From: Boesenbergia rotunda
Taxonomy: Eukaryota > Streptophyta > Magnoliopsida > Zingiberales > Zingiberaceae
Reading direction: 5' to 3'
NCBI GenBank assembly: GCA_024364735.1
Contig: JAGFNQ010004723.1
Coordinates: 102,178 to 166,177, forward strand
Length of the DNA stretch: 64,000 nucleotides
Shown here: in pieces, positions 34,926 to 46,565 of the stretch
Numbering within the stretch: position 1 is the stretch's first letter
Layout: each line of letters opens with the position of its first letter
Notes under the pieces: generated by a model
The model's database searches: none
What the model saw: only the letters and a program-made list of their open reading frames with translations
What the model was told of the DNA's origin: nothing
Position numbers and translations under genes: made by a program

Positions 34926-36638
34926 GATCGAGTGATTATCCTAGAAATACAAATTGAGCTTATATGAGAAGAATGATAAAAAATGTATCAACATACATTA
35001 ATAAAATCCTATTTATTTTTGAATTGAATAACCTTTTTTATCAATTCGGGAGATCGTAGGAACATCTCCAAATAGGTTGATATCCAACCATAGATAAGAA
35101 CAACCATGGCTGTGGCCATCAAGTTATTCTTAGCTATGAAGGTAGGTAATTATACCGATTACATATCACATATATGTAACTATCACTTTATGCTATCAAC
35201 TAATTGAATGTTTGCATAAATCATTGGGTTGTTAACTCATTAACAAGTATGCAACAATATACATAGCACCCAACTGCACCTCTCTTTACATCGACCTTGG
35301 CTGTGGCACAACAAATCGATGGTCCAAGCTTAAGGCTGACCCATTAATCAAGAAATAGTTTTAATATGGTTGGAGCTCATTCAACCGTTTAGTCAGGCTT
35401 GGATGTGTCCAACAACCAAAACTAAGGATTGACCTCTGACTCCAACTATATTATTCATAAACTAATTTCATGGTTTGAACATGTTGAGGTTCAAGCCGGG
35501 CATGGATGTGTCCATCAACCCAAACGAGAAACAAAACTCCGGTTCTAACCATATTAATGGAAGGTGTTAGCCTTAATATTTTGTAAGGGGTTTTAGGTCT
35601 CATCCTTTCTTTTCTAAGCACATTCATGACATATAATTATGTCATGACTAACGATTTCCTTAATAAAGTATGTATGTGACTTAATTTATCAAGTCTCATT
35701 AATTGAATTAGGAACCGGATTTCCTAATTCTAATTTCATACTTTATTCAAGGACTTGTTTTGGGAAACAATTTCCTAAATTGTCATAATCAATTTCGGAA
35801 ATAATATGTTTAAGACTTTGATTTCTCTAAATCAAATATTATTAAATTAAGAGACAATTCCCTTAATTCAACCACATATTATTTTCATGAAAATCTCATT
35901 TAAGAAAACTATATAGGAAACCATTTTCCTAATTAATTTTGGAGACAACAATATGTAAGAGCATCACTTCTTAAATCATATTTTATTCATGGATTTAATT
36001 AATTACAACAAATTATTTTCTAAGGGTGGCTCCCCGAGGCTTAGATACCCAAAGAAAAGAAATTTGTCGTAAATTCAATTTGGTCCGCTTCTGAAGCGCA
36101 ACCAAATTAAACATGACAATTTCATTCAAAATTGGGAAATTAAATTACAACAACTAACTTTAAATTGGACGGCTCCCTGAGGCTCAATCCAAAATAAAAA
36201 ATTTTGTTGATAATTTAAAACCAATTTAAATTTAATTGTCAATTAATTATCCATAAATTTGTCTAGACTTTCTTGAAAGAAAGTGCCCAAAATTGCGAGA
36301 TTTCATAATAGGTTTTCAGAATAATTGTAAGTTTCTGGTACAAAGAAAACTTACATATTTCCAAAATTGGAAAATTTCCAAAATAGGAAATTTCCAAAAT
36401 TTGAAAGTTTCCAAAGATGGGAAGTTTTCTCTATTATCATAAAATTTCATAAACTAGGATATTTCAAACGTTTGCGAAATTTCATGAGGATTTTCAAACT
36501 TTGAAATTCCTAAATCTAAAATTTATAATAATTGGAAAATTTACATAATTGAAAATTTTTCCAAAATTGAGATTATGACAAAGTTTTCGGCAAAACAATT
36601 ATATGATTATGTCAAACACTAACCGGCTCTGATACCAC
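34926..36638 (-). mobile_element. Leader region of the minus-strand copia element with primer-binding site
   Basis: GCTCTGATACCA at 36626-36637 is the reverse complement of the tRNA-Met primer site and abuts the LTR. The 1.7-kb AT-rich leader holds degenerate repeats such as TTTCCAAAATTGGAAA and TTAGTCAGGCTTGGATGTGT (near 35385) and a variant near 35495. No ORF is recognised. Confidence 0.75.
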
Positions 36639-38928
36639 TGTTGGGACCGGGTGCATGTTGACAAGGATACGGGTTCGTAAATTTTAAAATATTTACTTGC
36701 AGCGGAAGAATTAGCATAAATAATTTCTTAAATTATTTTTAACCACGTATCTAGCATGCGACCTTATGATGTGTGGACATGATCATAAATTAAAATTTTG
36801 CAGAAAGTAAACTAATTTACTCGTTACCTCGCGTAACTCGAAGTAAGGGACGAGATCCAACCGTAGCGTCCCTTGGAAGCTCCGCCTCTATTCGCGTCCA
36901 CGCCGAGTTCGCTTCGGGATGACTTCGCAAAGTCAAGAGTTTTGTGCCGACGAGAACTACTAGATTCTCGGAAGGCACAACTAGAAGAACAAGAGAAAAG
37001 AATGGAAACTTACCAACAAGAAACGGAATCAAAATTCCGGGAAGAGAGGAGTTGCTATCCGCTTCTTCTTCTTCTTGTTCGGCTCCTTCTTGGTGATGAA
37101 TGCTCACGCCAACCCTTGGAAGGGTGAGGGTGCGCCGGCCGGCCCTAGGTTTGACAAGGGGCGCCGGCCCTAAGATGAGCAAGGGGCGCCGGCCCTAAGG
37201 GGAAGGAGAAAGAGAGGAAGAGAATAAGAGAGAGAGGGAGAGAATTAATCTCTTGATTACTCTTATTGATTAAGGAATTAAAGCCTAGCCTTGGTTCCTT
37301 TATATAGTAACCTCTCCCTTGCCAAGTCTCCCTCTTAACGGAATTTTCATAAGAAATTTATCCTATAAATTCTCTTATTAATTATTCCGTTTAAGCCAAG
37401 TTTTATTATAACTAACTTTATAATAAAACAAATACCTTCTCTCCTTTTATTATGGAATAAATTTTATAAGAAATTTATAAACTTTCTTATTATGGAAAAA
37501 TCAATTCATAATTGATTTTATAAAATTAAAATCAACCAATTCATGGATTATTTTAACTTCCATAAAAAGAATAAATTTCTATAAATTTATTTATATAAAT
37601 TTCTTTATACAAATTTATTTATCCATAATTTATAAAACAAATCGCGCTAGATTTATTTTATTAATTAAACCAAATAAATTGGTTTATTCCCCTTTTAATG
37701 GCCGGCCAAACCAAAGAGGGTTGGCACCCTCTTTGGCCGGCCAAACCGAGCCGAACCGATCGCGAATTAAACTCATTTAATTCGCCCAATAAGCCTTCAA
37801 AAGACTTAGCCATTTTAAGTTTCCGTTGCGCCTCTGATTAACTCATATTCGACTTATTTCTCTTGATTGGAAAATCTAATTTTCAACTCGTTTTAAATCC
37901 CTCGGATTACTCGTAGTGCGTGTGACTAAATAGGCTTTCGATTTATGTTGGCCGTCTATAATTTACCAATTATAGAACGATCATGAGTCGCACCTAGTAG
38001 TACATCATGACCCCCAATTAATCGAAAGATCAACGGTTTGACCTCAGAAATAATTCTGAAACCCTTCAGCAGCTCTAATGAATTGTGCCCCATTTCCTTC
38101 ACCATCTTATACCCACTTGGTTCAGGACACGGTCTATTTGTGTCAGTCCCCACTAGGCTGACTACGTCACACCTAGCCCAAGTAGTGTCTTTCTCGTCCT
38201 TTGGATTTCTAATTACTCTCATGTATTTAAGAGACTCACACTCTAAACATGATATGCTCTGGCCAGAGGATTTGAGTAACAATCCGACGATAGGCCTGAG
38301 TATACATCTCCTCGCAAGGAGTGGTGAATCCTTTGTAGGCTGCTCAAACATCTTCGGGCACTTCGGCTTATACCCAATCATCTTGGGTCCACATCTCCTT
38401 GGAGATGCTTGCTTAAGATGTTAAAGTATATGTCTCCATGACCAAGATGACTTGAACACCGCAAGTCAAAGGAACATCGCACTTAAGCTGCAGTAAGAAC
38501 TTCATTGACATATCTATATAGATTACCATATGAAGTTTTACAGCAAGTCACTCCAATGAACTAGTTCCCTTAACTAGCATCCATGTTTATCTCCGGACAT
38601 CCCAATGTCACCAGCCAGTGAGAATCAGCTGATTAGAGAATAACCCATGCTAGTCTCAACAGAATTGATAGTGTCCGTTTTTATCAATTCATCGACTAGG
38701 GATATTTTCAATACTTCACATTTGCACATTTAGAGATAATCACTAGTTGTGATCCCATCACAAATTCTCTTATGCTGTGAGTTGTATTGCGGACATTCAG
38801 TAGATGAGTTTAAGATCTCAATCAAATACATGAACATGTATACTCAAATAGTGAATATTCATTTATTAAAGTAAATGATTACAATCGTAAGGCGATTGCC
38901 TTAGGACACTTCTCTCATAATACTAACA
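36639..38928 (-). repeat. 2.3-kb LTR (5' LTR) of the minus-strand copia element
   Basis: Bounded by TGTTGGGACCGGG and TAATACTAACA, with the primer site beside its left edge, so it is a 5' LTR read on the minus strand. Inside are three GGCGCCGGCCCTA-like repeats (37130-37195) and a hairpin (37699-37742). It replaces the first ~70 bp of the element B LTR on its right. Confidence 0.85.
37699..37742. repeat. Hairpin inverted repeat within LTR
   Basis: TGGCCGGCC, AAAGAGGGT, a short loop, then ACCCTCTTTGGCCGGCCA. The arms pair apart from an AAACC interruption on the left. Confidence 0.85.
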
Positions 38929-39793
38929 AGGTTTACCTTTGTGATTTGATATGTGTGATTGAGTTTGCAGGACTTGGTGAGCCACACATGGAGGACATAT
39001 CCAAGGGACGAGAGCCGAGGAAAGAGGACTCCAAGGGCAAGCCGGGGAAGTGAACTTCAAAGGGCACACGTGAAGGGTGGCATGGAGGCAAGCTGAGGGC
39101 TTGCGTGCGCATCCGAGGGACGATAGCCGGTGGAAGAGGACTTCAAGGGGAAAGCCGAGGGAGTGTAATTGAAGGCATACGTGAAGGAGGGTCTTCGGGG
39201 TGAGGGAGAGTGAGATTGTAAGCTGGGCAGTCGACTGGGAATGGATCAGTCGACTGCCAGCGGGGGAACTCAAACTTACAAATTTATCAGTCGACGGGAC
39301 CAGGACCAGTCGACTGGTAAACCCGAAAACTATCCATTACAGCTAGCCGTTGGGCTGCTGTTTGGCTGGGACCAGTTGACTGGCCTGGGGGCAGTCGACT
39401 GGTAGCGGGATTTTTTAGCCAAGAGACCTATTTAAAGGGGCTCGGTTTTGGCTGAGAGCTCTTGACGAAATGAGCTTGGTTAGAGCTCATTAGTAGTCTT
39501 AGTTGTTCAGAAGTCTGTCCGAGATTGTGGCGAGGTTTCTCCACCCACAAGGAGCGACACGAGCTAGCCGGAGGGCATCCGGGGAGTGAACCATCGAAGG
39601 ATCAAGGGATCGTCCACCTTACGGATAGCCGTGGAGTAGGAGTGTCATCTCCGAACCACGTAAAGGTTGGCGTCAACGTTGTTTTTAGTTTGTTTATTTG
39701 TTATTTCGCTTGCGCTTGCTAACGTTATAGGTAGAGAATCGAAGAAAAGCTCTTCACCCCCCCCCCTCTAGCTTAACGATCACGGTCCTAACA
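38929..39793 (+). repeat. 5' LTR of element B, left end truncated
   Basis: The sequence matches the LTR at 42394-43318 from AGGTTTACCTTTGTG to CCTAACA. The first ~70 bp are cut off by the preceding minus-strand LTR. The tRNA-Met primer site, TGGTATCAGAG at 39796-39806, follows. Confidence 0.88.
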
Positions 39794-39861
39794 AGTGGTA
39801 TCAGAGAGAAGGTCCGCTCTTGTCGGAATAACCGCCAAAAGAGCACAAGCTAGAGGAAGTG

Positions 39862-41427
39862 ATGATGGAAGACAAGTTGGGTGATGACATCAAGATTCCA
39901 CCTCCTTATGATCATGAAGATTTTGACTATTGGAGGACAAGAATGAAGACTTGACTTGGCATGGATTGGGAATGCATGATGATCATAGAACAACCATTCG
40001 AAATTCCAAGAGATAAGCATGAAAAAGACTTCGACCTAGATATTGGACTAAGGAGCAACAAGTCCAATCTAAGACAAATGAGAAGGTAATTGTTATATTA
40101 ATTGATGTTTTGCCTAATAATGTTTTTAGTGGTGTAGGTGAATATGAAAACACATATGAGTTGTAGAACATGTTGGAAGAATTTCATGAGAACCCTACAC
40201 GAGCTCAAACAGTAGACGAGCCTAAAGAAATAAGTTCAATGGTCCAGGAAGAGAAAGGAGAAAGTGAAAATTCATCAAGTGGAGTGGCACAAGTGAGTGA
40301 GAGGTCATCCTCTTCATCAAGGGAAGAAGAAGAGGTCTCCACTTCAAGGATTGAGGGGGAGGAGAGACCCACATCAATACGGGAGCAAGAAGAAGCTCCT
40401 ATCTCCACCAAAGCAAAAAATCAAAGACCACATCATATGCTTTGGATTCAATAAGAAGGGGCACTACAAGGACAAGTGTCCACTAGGTAAAAAGGAGGTA
40501 AACCCTAAACTCAGGTCCATTAATTTAAAATCTAATGTGAGTTGTAGGGAAAAGAAAGAAAAGAAGCACATTAGGTGCTATACTTGTGAGGAGCTAGGAC
40601 ATTACCACACCCAATGTCCGAGAAAAGGAGAGCTCAAGAAAATGGAGCATTTAAGAAGATGGGAAAAAGAGGAACAGAAGAGAAGCTCACATCATGGGGG
40701 AACTACAAGGGTAAGGGAGGTAATCCCTAACTTTAGGTTTAAATGTAATTCAAATTTAGACTCCTCCATGCATGTTAGAAATGAGGTCAATTATTTATCC
40801 ATGCATAATTTTGATTTTAAATATCATGATAAAAATAGGGTTAATGTTGCATATCAAAACCCTAGGGAATTCATGCATCATGATAAATCCAAGACCTTTG
40901 GACCTAAGGATCAAGACACAAATCCCAAGAAGGGTAGACACATGCCTAGGAAGGTGGGTAGGTCTAGGAATGTTCAATGAGAACATGTTGATTCTAGGTT
41001 TAAAAACCTAGAAAGGGAAAATCAAGCATCGAGGGAAAAGCTTGATAAGTTAGAGAAAATCCTAAATAGATTCACTATTGGATCTAAGGGTTTAGGTAAG
41101 GTGTTGGGTGTTCTAAAACCCAACAATGATAAATCGGGTCTAGGATACCGATCTAAGGTCTCCAGTGCCAATGAAAAGAAATATGCTAGGGTAGCATATG
41201 ATTATGGCAAGGAGGGAAAGTCCAAAAATGACAAGGGGGTGTCATTCAAAAGCAAAAAGAAGGTCTTAACTAAGGACAAGGTGTCTAAGGTTAAGAAGGT
41301 TAAGTTTGTAGGCCAAGAGTCACCGGAGGTACACCGGTGTGGCCTAGTGGTTGTTGTGTCACCTAGGGAGGTGGCTAAGGCTAAGAGCTCAAGGGGGAGC
41401 TCCAGGAGTCTTTGGGATCCATGGTAA
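39862..41427 (+). pseudogene. GAG of element B (two zinc knuckles, no pol)
   Basis: The start MMEDKLGDDIKIPPPYD leads into a copia-type (UBN2-like) GAG, DYWRTRMKT, broken by stops and frameshifts before 40170. A Ser/Glu-rich spacer follows. Then come two zinc knuckles, CFGFNKKGHYKDKC (CCHC-like, first pair spaced irregularly) and CYTCEELGHYHTQC. The tail is highly basic, with a coiled stretch (NLERENQASREKLDKLEKIL). No protease, integrase, reverse transcriptase or RNase H motif is seen before the polypurine tract at 42379. The element looks like a non-autonomous, GAG-only retrotransposon. Confidence 0.8.
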
Positions 41428-42377
41428 ATGGATCTCGGGAGATTTCTCTCGGAAGTCTAGATGGACCATGAAGTCTGCTAAAAGAGTTGGAGACGGACTT
41501 GAGTCTCAATTCTTGGGTTTTGCCACATGGGGTATGTGTTTCATGCATGAAAATATGATATTGGGGTTATATAGCATGAAGGTTAGTTTTTGATGTGTAA
41601 ATATCATATAAATCAATGCTAGGGATGCATTGTGGGTTGGTATGGGCAAAGACGTCAAGAGGAGATCAAAACTTGGACTTTAGGTCAAGGTTCAATTAAA
41701 CCATTTAGCTAGTTTTGAATTTTATGTCAATCTTGGGAATGTTGATGGATACATTTTTGAGTGTATTTTTCCCAAGTAGGTATGGGTACCACAAAACCTC
41801 TCCATAATATTTGAAAATTTTTGGAGATTTGTAAAATTTCTGGTGCATTTCTGAATTTAGGTTCAGAAAGCTGAAATTTGGTTTTTCAGTGTGCCAGTCG
41901 ACTGGCCCTGGGGGCAGTCGACTAGTAACGATTGAATTGGGTTTTCAGCAATCGAAAAGTGTCCAAATGGTGTAAAACTAGTGTAAGAGGGGTTAGTACA
42001 CTGTGTTTAAGATCATTGGGAGTTAAAGAGTCCAATAAGGGGGAAATTGTTGGAATCTGTTTGATGAATGGCAAAGGGGGAGAAGTGTTGGGTTTAAGTG
42101 GGAAACCAAACACGCATTTGCAAGAAATCCTAGGTCTAGGAGGAGCTTAGGTAAAGGGGGAGAATTGTTGCTCCATTCGTGGCGTAAGGGGGATCTTGGA
42201 GGGGTTCTTAAAAAGCCTCTGTAAGTCCAATGTAGAGGGAGCCTTTGGAAGGTTTTAAAAAGCCCGTTTTGGTAAAAATTTCTAACTTAGGGAGGTTAAG
42301 TGTGGGGATACCTTGTGATAGGATCCATGCATTATTTTTGCTCTTTGTTTTCCCTAACTTAAACGTATTGCCAAACA
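41428..42377 (+). mobile_element. Element B 3' untranslated region
   Basis: No pol sequence is recognised. At 41890-41935 two more CAGTCGACTG-type palindromes appear (CCAGTCGACTGG, GCAGTCGACTAG), the second with the CTGGGGGCAGTCGACT context found in the LTRs. Confidence 0.7.
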
Positions 42378-42393
42378 TCAAAAAGGGGGAGAT
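42378..42393 (+). promoter_or_regulatory. Polypurine tract of element B
   Basis: ATCAAAAAGGGGGAGAT immediately precedes the 3' LTR start TGTTGGGG, the expected plus-strand primer position. Confidence 0.85.
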
Positions 42394-43318
42394 TGTTGGG
42401 GCAATCTATGGTCCGGAGTGACCATGTATTTCGATGTTTAGGCAAAGGATTTAAGCTAGGTTTACCTTTGTGATTTGATATGTGTGATTGAGTTTGCAGG
42501 ACTTGGCGATTCACACATGGAGAACATATCCGAGGGACGAGAGTCAAGGGAAGAGGACTCCAAGTGCAAGCCGGGGAAGTGGACTTCAAAGGGCACACGT
42601 GAAGGGTGGCATGGAGGCAAGACGAGGGCTTGCGTGCGCATCCGAGGGACGATAGCCTGTGGAAGAGGACTTCAAGGGGCAAGCCGAGGGAGTGTACTTG
42701 AAGGCATACGTGAAGGAGGGTCTTCGGGGTGAGGGAGAGTGAGATTGTAAGTTGGGTAGTCAACTGGGAATGGATCAGTCGACTGCCAGCGAGGGAACTC
42801 AAACTCACAGATTTATCAGTTAATTGGTCCAGGACCAGTCGACTGGTAAACTCGAAAACTAGCCGTTACAGCTAGTCGTTGGGTTGTTGTTTGGCTGGAA
42901 CCAGTCGACTAGCCTGGGGGCAGTCGACTGGTAGCCGGATTTTCAGCCAAGAGACCTATTTAAAGGGGCTCAGTTTTGGCTGAGAGCTCTTGACGAAATG
43001 AGCTTGGTTAGAGCTCATTAGTAGTCTTAGTTGCTCAGAAGTGTGTCCGAGATTGTGGTGAGATTTCTCCACCCACAAGGAGCTACACGATCTAGCCGGA
43101 GGGTATTCGTGGAGTGATCCACCGAAGTATCAAAGGATCGCCCACCTTACGGACAACCGTGGAGTAGGAGCGTCATCTCCGAACCACGTAAAGGTTGGCG
43201 TTAGCATTGTTTTTAGTTTATTTATTTGTTATTCCGTTTGCGCTTGCTATCGTTATTGGTAGAGAATCGAAGAAAAGTTATTCACCCCCCCTCTAACTTG
43301 ACGGTCACGGTCCTAACA
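42394..43318 (+). repeat. 3' LTR of element B
   Basis: 925 bp from TGTTGGGGCAATC to GGTCCTAACA. It is near-identical to 38929-39793 and closely similar to 33093-33994. It carries the palindrome set described for this family. Confidence 0.92.
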
Positions 43319-44578
43319 CTCTTCATTTGCTTCTCCTTGCCCGGGAGAGCTGGGGGTTGGGAACAGCTGTTGTGCTACGGGGGTGGCCATGTGGGTATTA
43401 GGGTCTTGTCTTTTTGGCTGCACCCTCCCTTGACCTCTTGCTCCTCCCTGATGGGCTCCTCTAGGGGTTCCTCGGCCAGGGCGAGCTTGCCCTCGCCTAG
43501 CCTGCCAACAATCTTGAGTGTCATGGGTGTGGCTGTGTTGAAAAGAGCAATAGGGTTGCCATCTGTTGGGGAGGCATCCTTGGGCGACCTGCTGAACCAC
43601 ACCTCGCTCAGCTCCAGGTCTATGCCCCATGGCTCGGGGACTGCGGAGGGGTCCCCCAAGAGGTGTTGTTCGTTGACTATGAGGAGCCACTGGTGGTGGC
43701 CCGACCTCCCGTCGTCGGGCAGCCTGTGCTTCGTCTACATCCACGTATTTTGCAGCTTTGCCCACGAGGCTTTCAATGTCTTACGGGGGTTTTCGGATCA
43801 GTGACATGAAGAATTCTCCTTCTTGTAGGCCTTGGGCGAAGGCACTGATCAGCACCTCTGAGATGGCAGTGGGCACATCCAATGCGACTTGGTTGAATCT
43901 CTTGATATAAGCCCGCAAGGACTCCTTGGGACTCTGCTTCAGGGCGAAGAGATTAAGGCTGGTTTTGTGATACCTCTTACTGCTTGCAAAGTGCTAGAGG
44001 AAAAGTCTTTTGAATTCAGCAAACTCCCGCAAAGACCCCTCCTGGAGTCTATCGAACCAGCATTGAGCAGGTCCTGCCAGGGTGGTCCGGAACGCTCGAC
44101 ACTTGATACTATCTGAGTATTGGTGCGGCAAGGTGGCATTCTCAAACTTCATTAAGTGTTCCTCTGGGTCTGTAGATCCTCCATATTCTGGGATGGCCAA
44201 GAGCCGAAAATGTTTGGGGACGGGCTCTAGCAGAACTTGACTACAGAAGGGAAATCCAGTGCGCTCAGCCGGGGTCTGGCTAATTGGGGCCTTTCCTTTG
44301 TTAACTCTGGCTTGGCTGGAAGAAACTTCCTGCGGGTCAGATTGTCCGACACCTTCAACAGGGCCAAAGAGCGCTCGGGGGAAGTGGGGGCTATCACCTG
44401 GACGAACTCCGCCTTCTGTGCCAGCACGAGCAACTGGCTCGGGAGGACCTTCCTGAGTCGGGCGGCTAACAGCCTTCTGCTCGGCTGCCAACTTCTGAGC
44501 TTTGGCGGCTATCAGCAAATCAAGGTCTTCTTGTGAGAGAGTAACGGTCACCCTGTTAGAGTCACTCATCTTTGTCAT
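43319..44578 (-). pseudogene. Ty3 element C gag, truncated
   Basis: The reading starts at 44569 (MSDSNRVTVTLSQEDLDLL, with an earlier ATG at 44578). It proceeds through PKHFRLLAIPEYGGSTDPEE, KCRAFRTTLAGPAQCWFDRL and LREFAEFKRLFL, the classic Retrotrans_gag pattern, to about 43994. It continues in other frames (LVGKAAKYVDVDEAQAARR at about 43720-43765), showing frameshifts. The 3' remainder is cut at the element B LTR (43318). Element D carries a close homologue of the first 190 residues. Confidence 0.85.
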
Positions 44579-44595
44579 TCGATCAGGCTAAGTTC

Positions 44596-44612
44596 CCACA
44601 GACGACACCAAA
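44596..44612 (-). promoter_or_regulatory. Primer-binding site of element C
   Basis: The minus strand reads TTTGGTGTCGTCTGTGGGA just inside the LTR, the same position and near-identical sequence as in element D. Confidence 0.7.
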
Positions 44613-44614
44613 TT

Positions 44615-45658
44615 TGATCTTGTCGACAAGTGAAGACGGTTCTCACTCGGATAACTCGATCTGACCAAGATGACCTCGTCTGCAATAATGGGTGAGTCGA
44701 GGTCGGATTTGAGAGCTTAGTAGGGCAAGGGTGGCTCGGGTCGGACCAAAATGAGAGCATACAAGGGAGGAAAAGTTTCAAATGCTGGAACCCCTTTTTT
44801 TGGAGCTCCAAGGGGGGTTTATATAGGAGAGGGGAAATCCTCTGTCTTGTCAGAGCTGTCCTATCTCATTAAAACCTGCTCTATTGACAGACTGACCACT
44901 TGGCAGCCTTGGCCACTCTAGGAGAGTGCCATAACCGCCTGACAACCTACCCAAACTGTCTCTTCTGTTCCTAATTAATGTCTGCTACTTTATCAGGTCA
45001 TGATTAGGGTAGCTGTCTTTTCCTCATAATGGGGAGATTTGGGAGATCTTCTTGCTGATGGGGCCCTTCGATTACTCGGGCATGTCCAATCTGGCAACTA
45101 CGAGCCTATCGGACCTTGACCGAGCAGATGAAGATGGTCGATTGAATAGGCCAGGCTCCTCTATTGCTCATGTTTTGGGAACCGTTCCCCGATCCTGACC
45201 CAGGGTGTCCAACAGAGCACGCTCGACTGGGAATCCTCGATCGGGAGGACCATTCTGTACTGCGTGCTTCCTTGGCCCGACAAGTGCTTCTAACTTCGCC
45301 TGACCAACCGTCCTCGACCGGTGATTCCCGACCGGGCCAGCCCGACTAGGAGCCCCCGACCGGGAGGACCACTCTGTACCGAGTGCTTCCTTTTCCACCG
45401 GGTCTGACGAGTGCCCCTACCTTTGCCCGACCGAACATCCCCGACCGGGAACATCCGACCGGATATCGCTAACCGACCCCTCATCGAGTAACCTTGAACC
45501 TTGATCACTCAAGCTGGATCGGAGTCTGGTGCACCCGCCTATCTTGGCCTGACCAAGGCTTGACTCAACCAACTTTGCCTGACCGAAACGTGATCCGACC
45601 AGGCTCCCGACCAACTTAGAGAAACTACCCGACCGGATCATGGGGCTATGATGCAACA
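44615..45658 (-). repeat. 5' LTR of Ty3 element C
   Basis: On the minus strand it begins TGTTGCATCATAGCCCC and ends GACAAGATCA, 1,044 bp. It has a TATA box in CCTATATAAACCCCCC (near 44822) and a right half of repeated CCGACCGGG-like motifs. Confidence 0.85.
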
Positions 45659-45845
45659 GTAAGATAACTAGTCGTTATCTTATATATTCGTGGTTTGATC
45701 CTCAACTACGGTACATTTGTAAAATATTTTCTTTCAAATGGGACGAGAACCCTGAGACTCTGGGCTTCTAGACTGTCTGCCATCAGCGCTTTTCGATATA
45801 CTCTGATGGTCGATTAAAAATTTCTATAGAACCAAATTGACTATC
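45659..45845 (+). repeat. SINE family member G
   Basis: The head is cut by the element C LTR and starts AGATAACTAGTCGTTATC, with TATTCGTGGTTTGATCC. The body is well kept (GGGCTTCTAGACTGTCTGCC, GGTCGATTAAAAATTTCTAT). Confidence 0.75.
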
Positions 45846-45889
45846 ATAAATTTATCTGTTACTCAATTTATCATTTTTTTCATGTAAAA

Positions 45890-46565
45890 ATTAATTTGTA
45901 TAATTTCAAATTTTATATAAGACGGATGAGTGTTCACCCAACTCTGATGCCAATAGGTTTAAGTCTAAATATTAATAATAATCAAATTTTAAAAAATTTG
46001 TAAGTTACACTTCAATTTACTCTCTTTCAATTAACTCTCGTTCAAAATTATTTTTTTTAAAATCATTTTAACATGAATTTTATAGATCTCCATATAAAAA
46101 GAAGAGAAAAATTAAGATTCATTTTAATACATTTGAGAAATAGATATTTAATACATAACAAGATTTGTTCTTGTTTTGGCATTAAATCACAAAAAAAATT
46201 GAAGAAAAATTTAATCAATTGCACCACGCATTAATCTTGTGCATCAACAATAAATAAGTAATCTTAGGCCTCTTTCACATCACGACCTTTTGATGTGTAA
46301 ATTAATTTGCACACTTTAAAGTTAATACATTTGAGAAATAAAGATTTAATATATGACAAAATTTGTTTGGTACTCATCACAAAAAAAAAAGAAATATTTA
46401 ATCTATTGCACCACGTATTAATCTTGTTCACCAATAAGTCTGAGGACTCTTTCATATGCATAATCTCTTTCATGTGCAATATAATTTGCATATTTTAAAA
46501 TTTTAAATAAAACAGATGATATTTATCAACAAAACACTGATGATAGGTTTAAATCTAAATATTAA
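45890..46565. repeat. Satellite-like repeat, left part of array
   Basis: AT-rich units share AGGTTTAAGTCTAAATATT, AGTTACACTTCAATTTACTC, CATTTTAATACATTTGAGAA and ACATAACAAGATTTGTTC with the array at 51390-53830. Element D separates the two parts. Confidence 0.85.

Noticed and set aside
43226..43804. 192-residue plus-strand ORF
   Set aside because: It spans the end of the element B LTR and antisense element C gag; no domain of its own.
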